From NCBI GenBank assembly GCA_963695505.1, contig CAVOGX010000003.1, positions 116,005-180,004 on the forward strand: DNA of 64,000 nt, written 5' to 3'. The notes under the pieces were generated by a model that was given only the letters and a program-made list of their open reading frames with translations, did no database searches and was not told where the DNA came from. The number at the start of each line of letters is the position of its first letter. The stretch's first letter is position 1. The position numbers were made by a program, and so were the translations under genes. Below, piece by piece: positions 18,632 through 28,487 of the stretch. This stretch comes from JACSRF01 sp963695505 (GTDB taxonomy: Bacteria; Chloroflexota; Anaerolineae; Promineifilales; Promineifilaceae).

Positions 18632-20223
18632 TCAAGAGCGGGAAGACCAGAGTAGATAGCGAATTAAACCTACACACATGAGAAGTATTAACGCAGGAAT
18701 CAAACCTAGCAAGATTGGCGAGCCAATGTTTAAAGAGGAAGGTGAATTAATTTGTGAAAGTTCTTCGGAAATCTGGTTCTCCGTCTGGGGAAGGGGGGTG
18801 GGCATTAGCTGGTTATCGTTTATAGAAATTTGAGCAGGACTTGTCGTAAGGGTTTCTAAGTCTGTTGGCCAAGATTCTGCGGGGATGGCAGGAACTCCTT
18901 CGATTTTGCCATTCATAACCATTATTTCGCCATGCGAGGATGCATACCAGGCAGCCACAAGGTTGTTGCCGCCAACTACTGTCTACACTGATGAATACCA
19001 TGTCATTGCCGCCGCCAACTAATTCAGCATCAGTCCATTTTGTACCTCCTAGCCAAACGCTGTGCCACAAACCCAGACTACCTGCGCGGCCAATGCTGCC
19101 TTCACGGATACGTTGGGCAACAAAAAAATGTAGATTATTTGCACCATCACGTACAAACTCGGGGAAACCATTGTCACCAATGAGCCAGTAAAATCGGTCA
19201 TCGGCTTCGGACCAGGTTAGCCCATTATCGTCAGAATACATGAATTGACGGTAAGCGCGAAACCCCCCTTCCCAAACAGCGACCAATCTATCCCCTTCGA
19301 GCCAGGCAAGTTTCATCCAGTCTCGTTCGTAGTCAATGGATTCGCGTTCAGAAAGCTTAACGGGGGCGTTCCATGTATTTCCATTATCCAACGTTCTGGC
19401 TACATAAACGGCCTGCCCATTGCCAGTAAGGTCCCATTCAGTCCATGAGGCAAAAAGTCTTGCTTCGGGCGCTTTAAGCAAGCGTACGTTGCTGTAGCCA
19501 CGATCAGGGTCAGGGACAACTGAAATTTCCTGGGGTTCTGACCATGTACTTCCCCCATCCACTGATTTAAGGTAAGCAAGGGAGCGGGGTTGATCACCTG
19601 CATATTGTGTTTCCCAGTGCACCTGGGCGTAGACTATATGTAGGTATTCTGGGGCCACGTATTCAATATCAATGGAATATTGACTGCCGGTTGAATCGTT
19701 GGCCAAGATAACAGGTGTCGACCATGAAGAAGCACTTCCGGCATTTGCGGCAGGTGCAAAACTGTAGTAAAGCTTATCTGGGTATTGTCCAAGCCAAACA
19801 AGATGTATTTTGCCCTGATCGTCGATAATTCCCTCTGGCTGCCATGCTTTAGGATCGCCAAAAGATAAGTTAATACCCTCTGTAGGTGTAAGCAATATAT
19901 CAGTGGGGGCCGACCAATTCACACCATCCCACCGCGAATAAATAATAGTGTTGCCTGAAGTTGTGCCACCTAATGATGCCCGTCCGCCTACGTCTTCGCT
20001 CCAAAATAAATGAACGATGCCTGTTTTATCTGCAATTAATAAGGGATCAACCGAACTTGGCAAGCTGTTTGAGAGGTTACGAATTGAGAAAACAGTGATT
20101 TCGGGAACATTTTGTGGTTCTTGCGCATGGGCAACAGAAAAATATAAGATTGGAAGTATCCATAAAATGAAGTGGGTCCTTCGAAAGAACTTTTTTATGG
20201 TAGAGAGAAATAAGGTTGTTCAT
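18632..20223 (-). pseudogene. BNR/Asp-box membrane-anchored protein, two frameshifts
   Basis: Three reading frames together give one protein of about 530 residues. The ATG at 20223 opens MNNLISLYHKK; dropping one A from the A6 run near 20190 continues into KKFFRRTHFILWILPILYFS, a signal peptide ending AHAQ. The body has Asp-box repeats (SVDGGSTWSEP, TLDNGNTWNAP, SDDNGLTWSEA), the sialidase-like beta-propeller signature. Near 18980 removal of one T restores the frame into VAAWYASSHGEIM and on to a C-terminal helix (SPILLGLIPALILLMCVGL) with a basic tail. Its ATG overlaps the upstream gene's stop (ATGA). Either the gene is decaying or the sequence has two extra bases. Role unknown; a secreted propeller anchored at its C-terminus. 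Confidence 0.75.
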
Positions 20224-22119
20224 GTGCGATTTCGTCTCATACGAAAGTAACCAACCACAAAGATGACTATGATGATAGAGAACCACAACAGCAATGCTGA
20301 AAATTAGCGCCCCAATTGGATTGTATATTGGTAAATTTGTTGCTGGAGCAGCATTTATATCAATTACAGGGGGAGTAGGCGTTAAGGTAGGTGTAGGGGA
20401 AACGGCCGTCACCCCTGAAATTCCTACAGGCGTTGGCGTTGCCGGCGAGGTCAGGGCAATTGTGGGAACTACTTCAGGCAAATTCAAATCTTGTGACGTA
20501 TGAACTAAGCCATATCGTTCATCCACATTTACTTGGCTTGCGGCAAGAGTAGCCACTGCAGGATTACTGGCCGATTCTGCTACTCCATCTGCTTCAGCTA
20601 ATATGCCACTAAAGAGTACATGAAGCTTGGAGTTACTTGTGGCTACAGCCTGAGAGAGGGCACCACCTGGAATAATCTTGTCAACACTCAAACTTACATT
20701 ATCGATCCATCGCAACCCATCCCACATCCAATGGGTTAAGCTCAAATCATCAAGATAAACTAAGTGGAGTTGCCCAGCCTGGTCAGTTGTCAGGTCTAGG
20801 ATACCATTTTCACCCGAATAACTGGCCACCGGTAGCGGCTGGCTCCAATCCTGGCCATTATTTTCGGTATAACTGTGCCAAATAATGGTACGGTTATCAC
20901 TGAAACTAACCCAGTTCAAATGCGCAACATCAGGGGCAACAACCGCAATATCGTGCCAAACAACTTCACTATCAAAGGGTTCTTTTAAAGATGTCCACGA
21001 GAGACCATTGTCTAAAGATTGAAAATAGTAAAGTTCAGTATCATCCATAGAAAGTAAAGATTTATGTCTTATGGCTGCAACTTGAATATTCCCATTTTGG
21101 TCCACAGCCAGCCGAGATCTGCCAACCAGCTCCCAACCAATTGCAGTTCCGTCAAGAATCTTCATTGGATCGGACCAGGAACTGCCACCATCCGTCGAGC
21201 GAGCAAGATAAATTCCTCGTTGTTCATTGACAGGTATGGAAAATACCAAATATATCACCCCATCTTCGGTAACGATGACCTCGGGCCATTCACTGGATTC
21301 TTGAATAGCATGGATTTGGGTCGGGGTTTGCCAGTTAATGGCGATAGCAGCGTTAGAAATTTGAGCCTGGCTAAAGTAAAGTTTGCGCGATTCCTCGTCT
21401 ACCCAAGTCGCCAGAAAACGTTGTCGTTGTTTATCGATTGCAAATGCCGCTTGTTGGATACTTCCTTCGGGGGATTCAATGATAGAAAGAGGCCGAGACC
21501 ACTCATTACCTATAAAGCTACTGTAATGAATTGTTTGTTCTAATGTATCGCTATCTTCAGCGGTCCAAAAAGTATGGTACTGCTCGTCATCTACAGCAAA
21601 TATTGCCAAAGAATTTTGAACAGCCGCATTTTTCTCTATTTCATCAGGTGCATTCCAGGCTGGCGGAGGGGCAAAACGCAAGGACCAATCTTCCCTGTTG
21701 CCTAACGGCCGTTCCATAAACCAAATGTCATCAATGACTTTCGTTGACCCACAAGCAACCAGAAATAACTGGTTAGTAGCAGACACAAAATCTTGAATAC
21801 AAGAAAAGGCAACAGCCCTGTAGGTATCTGGATCTTCAAACTCAAAAATTGTGTCTTGGAGTTCAGGCTCGCTCCAGATTTCTCCGTCCCAGGCTTGCAA
21901 AAACAGCTGGGTGCGATCCACCGTTGTCAAAAAGACCTCTGTCATTAAAAAGAGTAATTCATTTTTCCCCCAAAATAAACGAAACGAGTTGGGACACTCA
22001 GGGGAGTTGGTGTCCAAAACCGTCATTGTGTCTGACCAGCTTTCCCCCCCATCCGTAGAAACGATATGGTAAATTGAACAAGTACGGGGAATATGACCGG
22101 CCTGCCAAACTAAATGCAC
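20220..22119 (-). pseudogene. BNR/Asp-box protein, main part after a frameshift
   Basis: This is the downstream part of the gene that begins at 22981. It has several Asp boxes (STDGGESWSD, STDGGSSWSDP, SLDNGLSWTSL) and a Pro/Thr-rich linker (SPTPTLTPTPP) before a membrane anchor. Near 20265 removing one G changes the frame to WFSIIIVIFVVGYFRMRRNRT and a TGA at 20220, a convincing transmembrane helix with a basic tail. Without that change the frame runs on to 20077 as unlikely sequence. The natural stop overlaps the next gene's ATG. Function unknown; the fold is sialidase-like but no sialidase FRIP motif was found. Confidence 0.72.
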
Positions 22120-22123
22120 TTCA

Positions 22124-22981
22124 TCATCCTTGTGTAATTACAAAAATATTCCCGGGACCAGGGGATTCCAAGGCATCATCTGGTAAACGTTTATCAATCA
22201 GTTCCGCACTACCCCAATTGCGGCCACGGTTTTCAGACCGGGCTAAATAAACCATTTCAACCAGCGGGTTGTCCCAAACAATATATGCATGATTATCGGT
22301 CGATACCGCAATTTGAACGTGGCTTTCTTCCTCTACGGATCGTAAATAATCGGATTGAAAAAGTAATTCTGGCTCCGCCCACGTAATCCCTGCATCATCA
22401 GAAAACCGATAATAAACTCCTGTTGGGAATTCATTAGAACCTGTTCGCTTGACATAGGCTAGATATAGTCGACCTAAATCATCAATTGCTACATCAAACG
22501 CTGCTATTGAATCTGCAATTGACAATGTTGACGACCATTCACCCGAGCCGATTGAATTGGGGATAGGTGTACGGCTAAAGGCCAATCCCCCCTCATCATT
22601 TACCCAAAAACCATAGAGATTACTTCGGTCCGCCAGAATTGTGGGGGAATAGCCATCACCCAATGTATTTGTATCAGATACTAGGCTGAAAGGTGGGTCA
22701 GAAAAAGGCACAAGGACAGGTGATGGATCTTGCCAAAACCCATCCTGATTTTGAGTGTAAACAAAACCTACAAATCTATCTAACCAGAAAAGATGTGCGA
22801 TTCCATTTCCATCGACAACCAATTCTGGCCATGTGGCGGTTCCTGATTGCGACAAATTAATCGGTATTGCCCAATTGTCACCCAAATTGGTTTGGGCATT
22901 TGTGTGCCAGGATAATCCAATCACCAGCAGAATAACGCCCAGCAAACTACCAATTACTTTATTTCTCCATGTTTTCTTCAT
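22124..22981 (-). pseudogene. BNR/Asp-box protein, N-terminal part before a frameshift
   Basis: The ATG at 22981 gives a clear signal peptide (VIGSLLGVILLVIGLSW, then HTNAQ) and the start of a beta-propeller with an Asp-box-like SENRGRNWGSAEL. The frame stops at 22124 after NIFVITQG, while the next frame continues KDDEVHLVWQAGHIPRT without a start codon of its own. Removing one base around 22130 joins them into one protein of about 920 residues. It is a paralogue of the gene at 18632-20223 and probably in the same operon. Confidence 0.72.
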
Positions 22982-23101
22982 TTTTACATTTTGTGTAAAG
23001 CTAGCGACAACTTATCGTTACAATTAAAAGCCAACGCTACTCCCAATTGGGTAAACGCGTTGGCATCATCAAAGCTACTTAACCAGAAGAATTCTTAATC
23101 A

Positions 23102-24895
23102 TTATGATGGGGGTATCTTACAATCGCTCTTTCCCTGATTTTGCAGCATCGTTGATAATAGTACAGCTTTGGCAGCTAAATCAGGTCGTTCATTTTGTAA
23201 CCACCAGGCGCGATAGCTATCCATCTCGCTGGCCGCTTCAGGGATGTTGCAAAGCATGTCTAATGCTTCTGCTGTTCTACCCAACCAAGTCAAGCTGTAT
23301 CCCAACGACTTTTGTACACCACGATGAGTGGGTCGAACTTGGTATGCTATCTGCAAATGAGCCACAGCCTGAGTAAAATTCCAATCATAAAATGCATGCA
23401 ATCCCAAACGGTACCGCGCGGTCGGTTCGGAGGGATTCAATGCCAAAGCCTTCATACTCCATTGCAAACCCTGTTCCAATTTTGTTGAAGAAACACCATA
23501 ATCCCAACTATTGTGTGGCCAGTTAACTAACTCTCCCTGTGCCATGGCTAGAGCCGCCAAATTAGCAAACCAGCGCGCTTTTATATCCTTTATATGGGGG
23601 GCAAGGAACAGTAATAAAATTGCCATTATGAGCAAAATTCTTTTGTAATTACCCTTGAGAAAACGGGTAAACCAGCCAGAGGTATTGTGATCATTTATAA
23701 ATCCGGCTGCCAGACCTGGAAAGAAGAATAAAAATGGTGTGCCCCAAAACCCGTAAAGAGGATCGTCAATTAATCCATGCAAAATCACTATGATCAAGCC
23801 AGCGAGGAGCGAATAGTGATCTGAATCATCCTTTTGAAGCAGCACACCAAAAATATGGTATGTGCTTATGCTGAGTAAAAAAAATATTGTGATTAATGCT
23901 ACAGGTCCTTGTTCTAACCATACGTCCAAAAACAAATTATGACTGTAATTGAAGAAAATGTAGGGGATAATGCGAATGTAACGGGAATACAATCCCTCAA
24001 AAGTTGCTAAACCGCTGCCTGTGAAAGGGAAGTCAGCAATCAGCTGCAAGGATTCACGATAGAGTTGGGTGCGTGGAATTGAAGAACTGATTGAGTTAAA
24101 ACTTAGAAAGGAAATGGCTAACAATATGACTATACCCATAAGTATGCCCATCTGCCATAATCCAATATTTTTGAATGTTAAAGTCCGCTGAGTTCGCTTT
24201 CGATTAGAAATAACCTTCAATAAAAGAAGGAAAAACACGCTGCTAACGAGTGCTACCCAAGCACCTCGTGAACTTGTCAGCAACAACACAAACAATGTAA
24301 ATACAAGTGACAGAAAAACTATTGCCGCCTTCATCCTGTTTTGCTGCCAATAACGTTTCAAAACGGGTGCCCCCAAAGGCAAAAACATTGCTATGAGTCC
24401 CGCGGCTTTGTTCGGATGCATTGCGGGCCACCCCAAGCTAGATTGAAGTACCAACATCCTTTTACCCAACAAGGTGAGCCATGAAAAATCGGCTATCCAA
24501 TTTCGCCAATCATTGGTAAGGAAAAAGTACAGTGCTACAGAAAAGGAGACGATCGTCCCACACAACATGACATCTCCAATTCGCGAGGGGGGCATTTGTG
24601 CCAAGGCAAAATATATTAAAATCGCTCCAATTACAATACAAAGCTTTGCCCAGGCTTGTTCCTTATTATAAGCAGTTCCCACCCCCAAAACGGCCGTTAC
24701 AAAAAATACCCAAATCCACACGTCTAACCGCGAACGCGAAATTGGCAATTTGCCCTTTACCGCAAGCCTAACCCAAAGCAAAAACAACAAGAGCAAAGGC
24801 TGCCAGGTCATTATTTGCGGTAGCAATGTCCAAAGTAAGCTCGCGCTTACCATCAACCACCATTCAAATTTAGAAAGCCAGGTTTGTTTTACCAA
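23102..24895 (-). CDS. O-antigen ligase/polymerase-like membrane protein with TPR-like tail
   Basis: A 597-residue protein with about 11 membrane segments and a soluble C-terminal region. The motif LLTSSRGAWVALVSS near residue 210 is the hallmark of the O-antigen ligase (Wzy_C) family, whose large loop follows. The last 130 residues contain two TPR-like units (PTARYRLGLHAFYDWNFTQA, THRGVQKSLGYSLTWLGRTA). The first codon at 24895 is TTG; an ATG at 24856 is possible. It would polymerise, or ligate, the glycan outside the membrane. With an ABC exporter in the same locus, ligation is somewhat more likely than Wzy-type polymerisation. Confidence 0.8.
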   Translation of the reverse strand: MVKQTWLSKFEWWLMVSASLLWTLLPQIMTWQPLLLLFLLWVRLAVKGKLPISRSRLDVWIWVFFVTAVLGVGTAYNKEQAWAKLCIVIGAILIYFALAQMPPSRIGDVMLCGTIVSFSVALYFFLTNDWRNWIADFSWLTLLGKRMLVLQSSLGWPAMHPNKAAGLIAMFLPLGAPVLKRYWQQNRMKAAIVFLSLVFTLFVLLLTSSRGAWVALVSSVFFLLLLKVISNRKRTQRTLTFKNIGLWQMGILMGIVILLAISFLSFNSISSSIPRTQLYRESLQLIADFPFTGSGLATFEGLYSRYIRIIPYIFFNYSHNLFLDVWLEQGPVALITIFFLLSISTYHIFGVLLQKDDSDHYSLLAGLIIVILHGLIDDPLYGFWGTPFLFFFPGLAAGFINDHNTSGWFTRFLKGNYKRILLIMAILLLFLAPHIKDIKARWFANLAALAMAQGELVNWPHNSWDYGVSSTKLEQGLQWSMKALALNPSEPTARYRLGLHAFYDWNFTQAVAHLQIAYQVRPTHRGVQKSLGYSLTWLGRTAEALDMLCNIPEAASEMDSYRAWWLQNERPDLAAKAVLLSTMLQNQGKSDCKIPPS

Positions 24896-24925
24896 AAAAA
24901 CGGTCTAATAAGGAAAAGGCTGAGC

Positions 24926-26152
24926 CTACTTAATCTTTATTACGATGCGTTCGCTCCAGATTCCCAATGCCAGCTTCAGCCAACCGGCACTTACGCCGGA
25001 CCAATTATGAAATCCCTCTTCAACAAGCCAATATACCTTCTTACCAAATGTTGCTGCTTGAAATACCATCCACGCCATCATCCATGCTCGACTCAACCTC
25101 TCCCATCTTCCCTTTCCCAACCATAATGCATCTCCCGGATCCCCTAAAAATACAAAAGCGCTTGGCTCCTCATCTTCATCCAGAGACCAAAATCGTACTC
25201 CCTGAGCAGCTATCGACCCCAACCAATTTCCATACTTAATTATAAGCTCCTCATCTGGAAAAATCACCCCCCGCCGCAAAAATTTTTCTGTAACCGGATA
25301 ACCATAAGCAGCAATGCGATCCCCAAATATTGCCTCTGCCAACAGATTTTCCGTCTCACTCAATTCCTCACGCCAGACCTCCAAACGGCTTTTATCTACT
25401 GGCTCACTCACCTTTTCTTTCCACGGCGCATTCCGGCTGTTAATCTGCTTTCCAGTTCTCGACGTATCCAGCATCCCTTCCTCAAAAGGCTCGCCAATAA
25501 AGTTGCACAAACTCTTCAATGTTCCTTCTGGGTCAGTAATTAGGTCCTCATAATACAAAGTGTGCACATTGCCATCCGTGGCAAAAAAACTTGCGCTATT
25601 GTCATCGAGACGACGTAAAAACATCAAAGCTTCCGTTACCGTCCTCACTCCCCAAGGGACTTTTGTTAGTGAAAGCGCCACGTCACGAGGATCCCGCACA
25701 ATTCTTATGATTGGAGAATCAGGAAAATACAAGCGTATGGTTGCCACATACTCTAAATGGTCGGGGGTTTTTTCTACCCAGCGTCGTTTTCCCATACGTT
25801 CCATGTATTGCACGGTGACAGACTCCAAAATGTGGGAAACTTCAGGGGATCTATGCTCCAAAAAACGAGCTACTTCAGCTGGTTCGATCTGGTATTTATT
25901 TAGCAAAAACTTCTTTGCACTGCCAAGAGAGCTTGTATGTTCAATCGACGATACAAATTGTAACGCCTTCTCAGGCCAGGATTTTTGGGCAATCAATGTT
26001 CGTACATTGACTTGTGCCAGCTTTCGAAAAAAATGGGTTTCAGGACCACAACTCAACTTACTGTGTGCGTCCAGCATCGCCGCCAAAAGCGTTGTTCCTG
26101 AGCGTGGCGCACCGACGATAAACACTGGCTCCTGATTTACAACCTCACTCAT
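24926..26152 (-). CDS. Sulfotransferase family protein (large)
   Basis: A 408-residue protein. PVFIVGAPRSGTTLLAAML at residues 9-27 is a classic PAPS 5'-phosphosulfate loop, and IIRIVRDPRDVALSL at about 150 is the 3'-phosphate site. The C-terminal third is extra relative to the usual family length of about 300 and ends in basic residues. The ATG is one base after the Wzt stop (TGACATG), so the genes are co-translated. It would sulfate the polymer or its lipid anchor. Confidence 0.83.
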   Translation of the reverse strand: MSEVVNQEPVFIVGAPRSGTTLLAAMLDAHSKLSCGPETHFFRKLAQVNVRTLIAQKSWPEKALQFVSSIEHTSSLGSAKKFLLNKYQIEPAEVARFLEHRSPEVSHILESVTVQYMERMGKRRWVEKTPDHLEYVATIRLYFPDSPIIRIVRDPRDVALSLTKVPWGVRTVTEALMFLRRLDDNSASFFATDGNVHTLYYEDLITDPEGTLKSLCNFIGEPFEEGMLDTSRTGKQINSRNAPWKEKVSEPVDKSRLEVWREELSETENLLAEAIFGDRIAAYGYPVTEKFLRRGVIFPDEELIIKYGNWLGSIAAQGVRFWSLDEDEEPSAFVFLGDPGDALWLGKGRWERLSRAWMMAWMVFQAATFGKKVYWLVEEGFHNWSGVSAGWLKLALGIWSERIVIKIK

Positions 26153-26153
26153 G

Positions 26154-27413
26154 TCATCTAGGCTTAACTGCCTTAACCTCCGGGGCTAGCAGCATGCTTT
26201 GGTTTGGGCTCGCCTCCCAACTATGCGGCAAATAAGCAGTACCATTGATCAAATGCCCACCGCGAACTTTCAAATGGCTAATCCGGTTGACTCGATCGTA
26301 AAATGTATAACCGTCTTGATGGAAAAGAACGGCATCTAGCGTATAAATATTGGGCAAGAGATTTAAATGAGGGATGATGAGATCGACATATCCGTTTCCG
26401 GATAAGGTACCTAATTTCAGACCGTCTACGTCGGTGCGAATGCCTGTTACTTGATGACTATTCATAATGTGCATCGTCACATTAAAAACCGGGTTCTCCA
26501 CAGCTTTTTCTGCTTTATAGTGCAAACGAAGTTTCATAGATTCGCCCACTTCAAAAAATTCTTGCACGCAACCATTTGCGTTTAAGATTTCGAGCCCTTC
26601 TATCCGAATCTCCCCAGTACCAGCCCGTAATGCATCAGCTAAATCTTCATTATCCTGAATTAATGATGTCCGATAAGCATCAATAGCTTCTTCAGTATCA
26701 CCTTCAAATATTACCTGCCCTTTTTCAAAAGTGACAGCCCGGGTACAAACGTGGCTAATTGTGTGGAGATTATGCGAAACTAGTACAATTGCCACTCCTG
26801 CTTCTTTCATATCTTGAATGCGAACTTGGCACTTAGTTCTAAACGCTAAATCCCCGACAGCTAGCACTTCATCCACCAGCAAAATATCTGGTTCAAGGTG
26901 AGCAGCAACAGAAAAGCCTAATCGTACTGTCATTCCCGAACTATAACTTTGGACTGGCATATCAATAAACTCTTCAATACCAGAGAAATTAACAATCTCA
27001 TCAAAGCGCCGATTAATTTCTGCTTTAGGGATGCCCAATACCGAGGCGTTTACATATACGTTTTCTCTACCTGTCAAAACGGGATTAAACCCTGCCCCAA
27101 GAGCAATGAGAGCTTGCATACGACCACGGACAGTTATTGTCCCTAAGTCGGGTTTAATTAAACCATTCAGCATCCTCAACAACGTGGTTTTACCCGCTCC
27201 ATTGTGGCCAATCAGGCCTAACGTTTCGCCACGTTTGACCTCTAAAGACACATCACGTACGGCCCAAAATTCATCTTTACGTAACGCGTCACGAGGCCCA
27301 TCTCGTCTCAGAAGTTCACCTGCCACATCTCGCACTCCATACCACAATGAGCGCTTCAAGTCTCTGGCAAACTTTTTGCTGACATGATCAACTTTTACTA
27401 ATGTATCAGACAT
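26154..27413 (-). CDS. wzt: ABC transporter ATP-binding protein for polysaccharide export (Wzt type)
   Basis: A 419-residue ATPase. Walker A GHNGAGKTT, the signature YSSGMTVRLGFS and Walker B ILLVDEVLAVGD are all present. Residues from about 250 to the end form an extra beta-rich domain, as in Wzt proteins that recognise a modified glycan end. Its ATG overlaps the stop of the permease gene (TGATG). With the permease it forms the exporter that flips finished, lipid-linked polysaccharide across the cytoplasmic membrane. The carrying domain suggests a specific terminal modification on the exported chain. Confidence 0.92.
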   Translation of the reverse strand: MSDTLVKVDHVSKKFARDLKRSLWYGVRDVAGELLRRDGPRDALRKDEFWAVRDVSLEVKRGETLGLIGHNGAGKTTLLRMLNGLIKPDLGTITVRGRMQALIALGAGFNPVLTGRENVYVNASVLGIPKAEINRRFDEIVNFSGIEEFIDMPVQSYSSGMTVRLGFSVAAHLEPDILLVDEVLAVGDLAFRTKCQVRIQDMKEAGVAIVLVSHNLHTISHVCTRAVTFEKGQVIFEGDTEEAIDAYRTSLIQDNEDLADALRAGTGEIRIEGLEILNANGCVQEFFEVGESMKLRLHYKAEKAVENPVFNVTMHIMNSHQVTGIRTDVDGLKLGTLSGNGYVDLIIPHLNLLPNIYTLDAVLFHQDGYTFYDRVNRISHLKVRGGHLINGTAYLPHSWEASPNQSMLLAPEVKAVKPR

Positions 27414-28273
27414 CAGGCACTCATCCGTTCAATGATGATAGGTAATGCCACACGGTAAATGACCCAGGCCAAAAACGTGAAGATAACAGTAAGAATGGTA
27501 ATAACGGTGAATGGTACGACATTTTCAATCACGCCTCGAGTAAGTAAATCACGCGCAGCGATAAGAATCGGACTAACAGGGTTTAAAATGGCAATTAAGG
27601 AAAACGGAAAACTTTGAGGGGGTGTATAAACAACGGGAGTGACAAAAAATGCAAGGCTTATAATAATCGGTAAAGAAGTCGCCACATCAGTGTAAAGCAT
27701 CCCAATGGGGGTCAATAATAATCCCAGGCAAACCCCTAGAAGCAATAGTATTATCATTGCAGGTAGTGAGAGTAGCGCCCCCCAAGTAAGTGGCACACTA
27801 AATATGACAAAAATCGCAGCAATCACAATCAGCTTGATACCCAGGTTGAACAATACCAAGTAAACGGCCGAAATGATCAGTGCCTCGCGTGGAAAATTAA
27901 TCTTGACCAATAATGATCTTGCTGCTGTAACAGATTTCAATGGAGCGTTAAGGCTTTCAGTAAACAATTGCCACAAGATACTACCAATTAAGACATAAAC
28001 TGGATATGGTATTTCCGTTTCCCCAAAATCTACGACCCGCCTAGATTGTAATACAATAAAAATAATGCTCGTCACAATGGGCGGAATAAATGCCCATAAT
28101 ACACCAAAAATACTTTGTCGATATTGCGCCGACACATCCCGGACAAAAAGACGCCAGGATAATTCTTGAGATGCCTTCACATCACGAAACATCGACCGCA
28201 GGAGTAGGCCAGGTGATCGCATTTGCGAATCTGGCGTATAAATCACTTCTGACAAATTTGCTGTGTTTGCCAT
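27413..28273 (-). CDS. wzm: ABC transporter permease for polysaccharide export (Wzm type)
   Basis: A 286-residue ABC-2 type permease with six membrane segments. The cytoplasmic N-terminal part (LSWRLFVRDVSAQYRQSIFG) and the motif following LLTPIGMLYTDVATSLPII are characteristic of Wzm/KpsM/RfbA permeases. GAGGTT lies before the ATG at 28273. The gene overlaps wzt by one base. Confidence 0.92.
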   Translation of the reverse strand: MANTANLSEVIYTPDSQMRSPGLLLRSMFRDVKASQELSWRLFVRDVSAQYRQSIFGVLWAFIPPIVTSIIFIVLQSRRVVDFGETEIPYPVYVLIGSILWQLFTESLNAPLKSVTAARSLLVKINFPREALIISAVYLVLFNLGIKLIVIAAIFVIFSVPLTWGALLSLPAMIILLLLGVCLGLLLTPIGMLYTDVATSLPIIISLAFFVTPVVYTPPQSFPFSLIAILNPVSPILIAARDLLTRGVIENVVPFTVITILTVIFTFLAWVIYRVALPIIIERMSA

Positions 28274-28354
28274 TCAACTAACCTCATCAAAATTTGTTTG
28301 GTAGTTATCAAAACCATCTGGAATACGGGAATAGTTAGTTAACCCAGAAAATAA

Positions 28355-28407
28355 CAAAATAAAAGATAGCATGCAAGAGTACTGCTTGGGCGTCCTTGCA
28401 TGCTATC
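28355..28407 (-). terminator. Terminator hairpin after the radical SAM gene
   Basis: A 13-bp perfect inverted repeat, GATAGCATGCAAG (28365-28377) with CTTGCATGCTATC (28395-28407), over a 17-base loop. On the minus strand the stem is followed by TTTTATTTTGTTAT. It separates the radical SAM transcript from wzm. Confidence 0.8.
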
Positions 28408-28487
28408 AAGCTCTAGAAAAAAATAACGTGTCACTAAACAGCAAGGTGAATTATCTGGTCCCGTCCAGTAAAGTTTTTAGGTCGATT

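Noticed and set aside
28365..28407. CRISPR-like or att-like meaning for the 13-bp inverted repeat
   Set aside because: It occurs once, as a stem with a following T-rich tract, so a terminator explains it.
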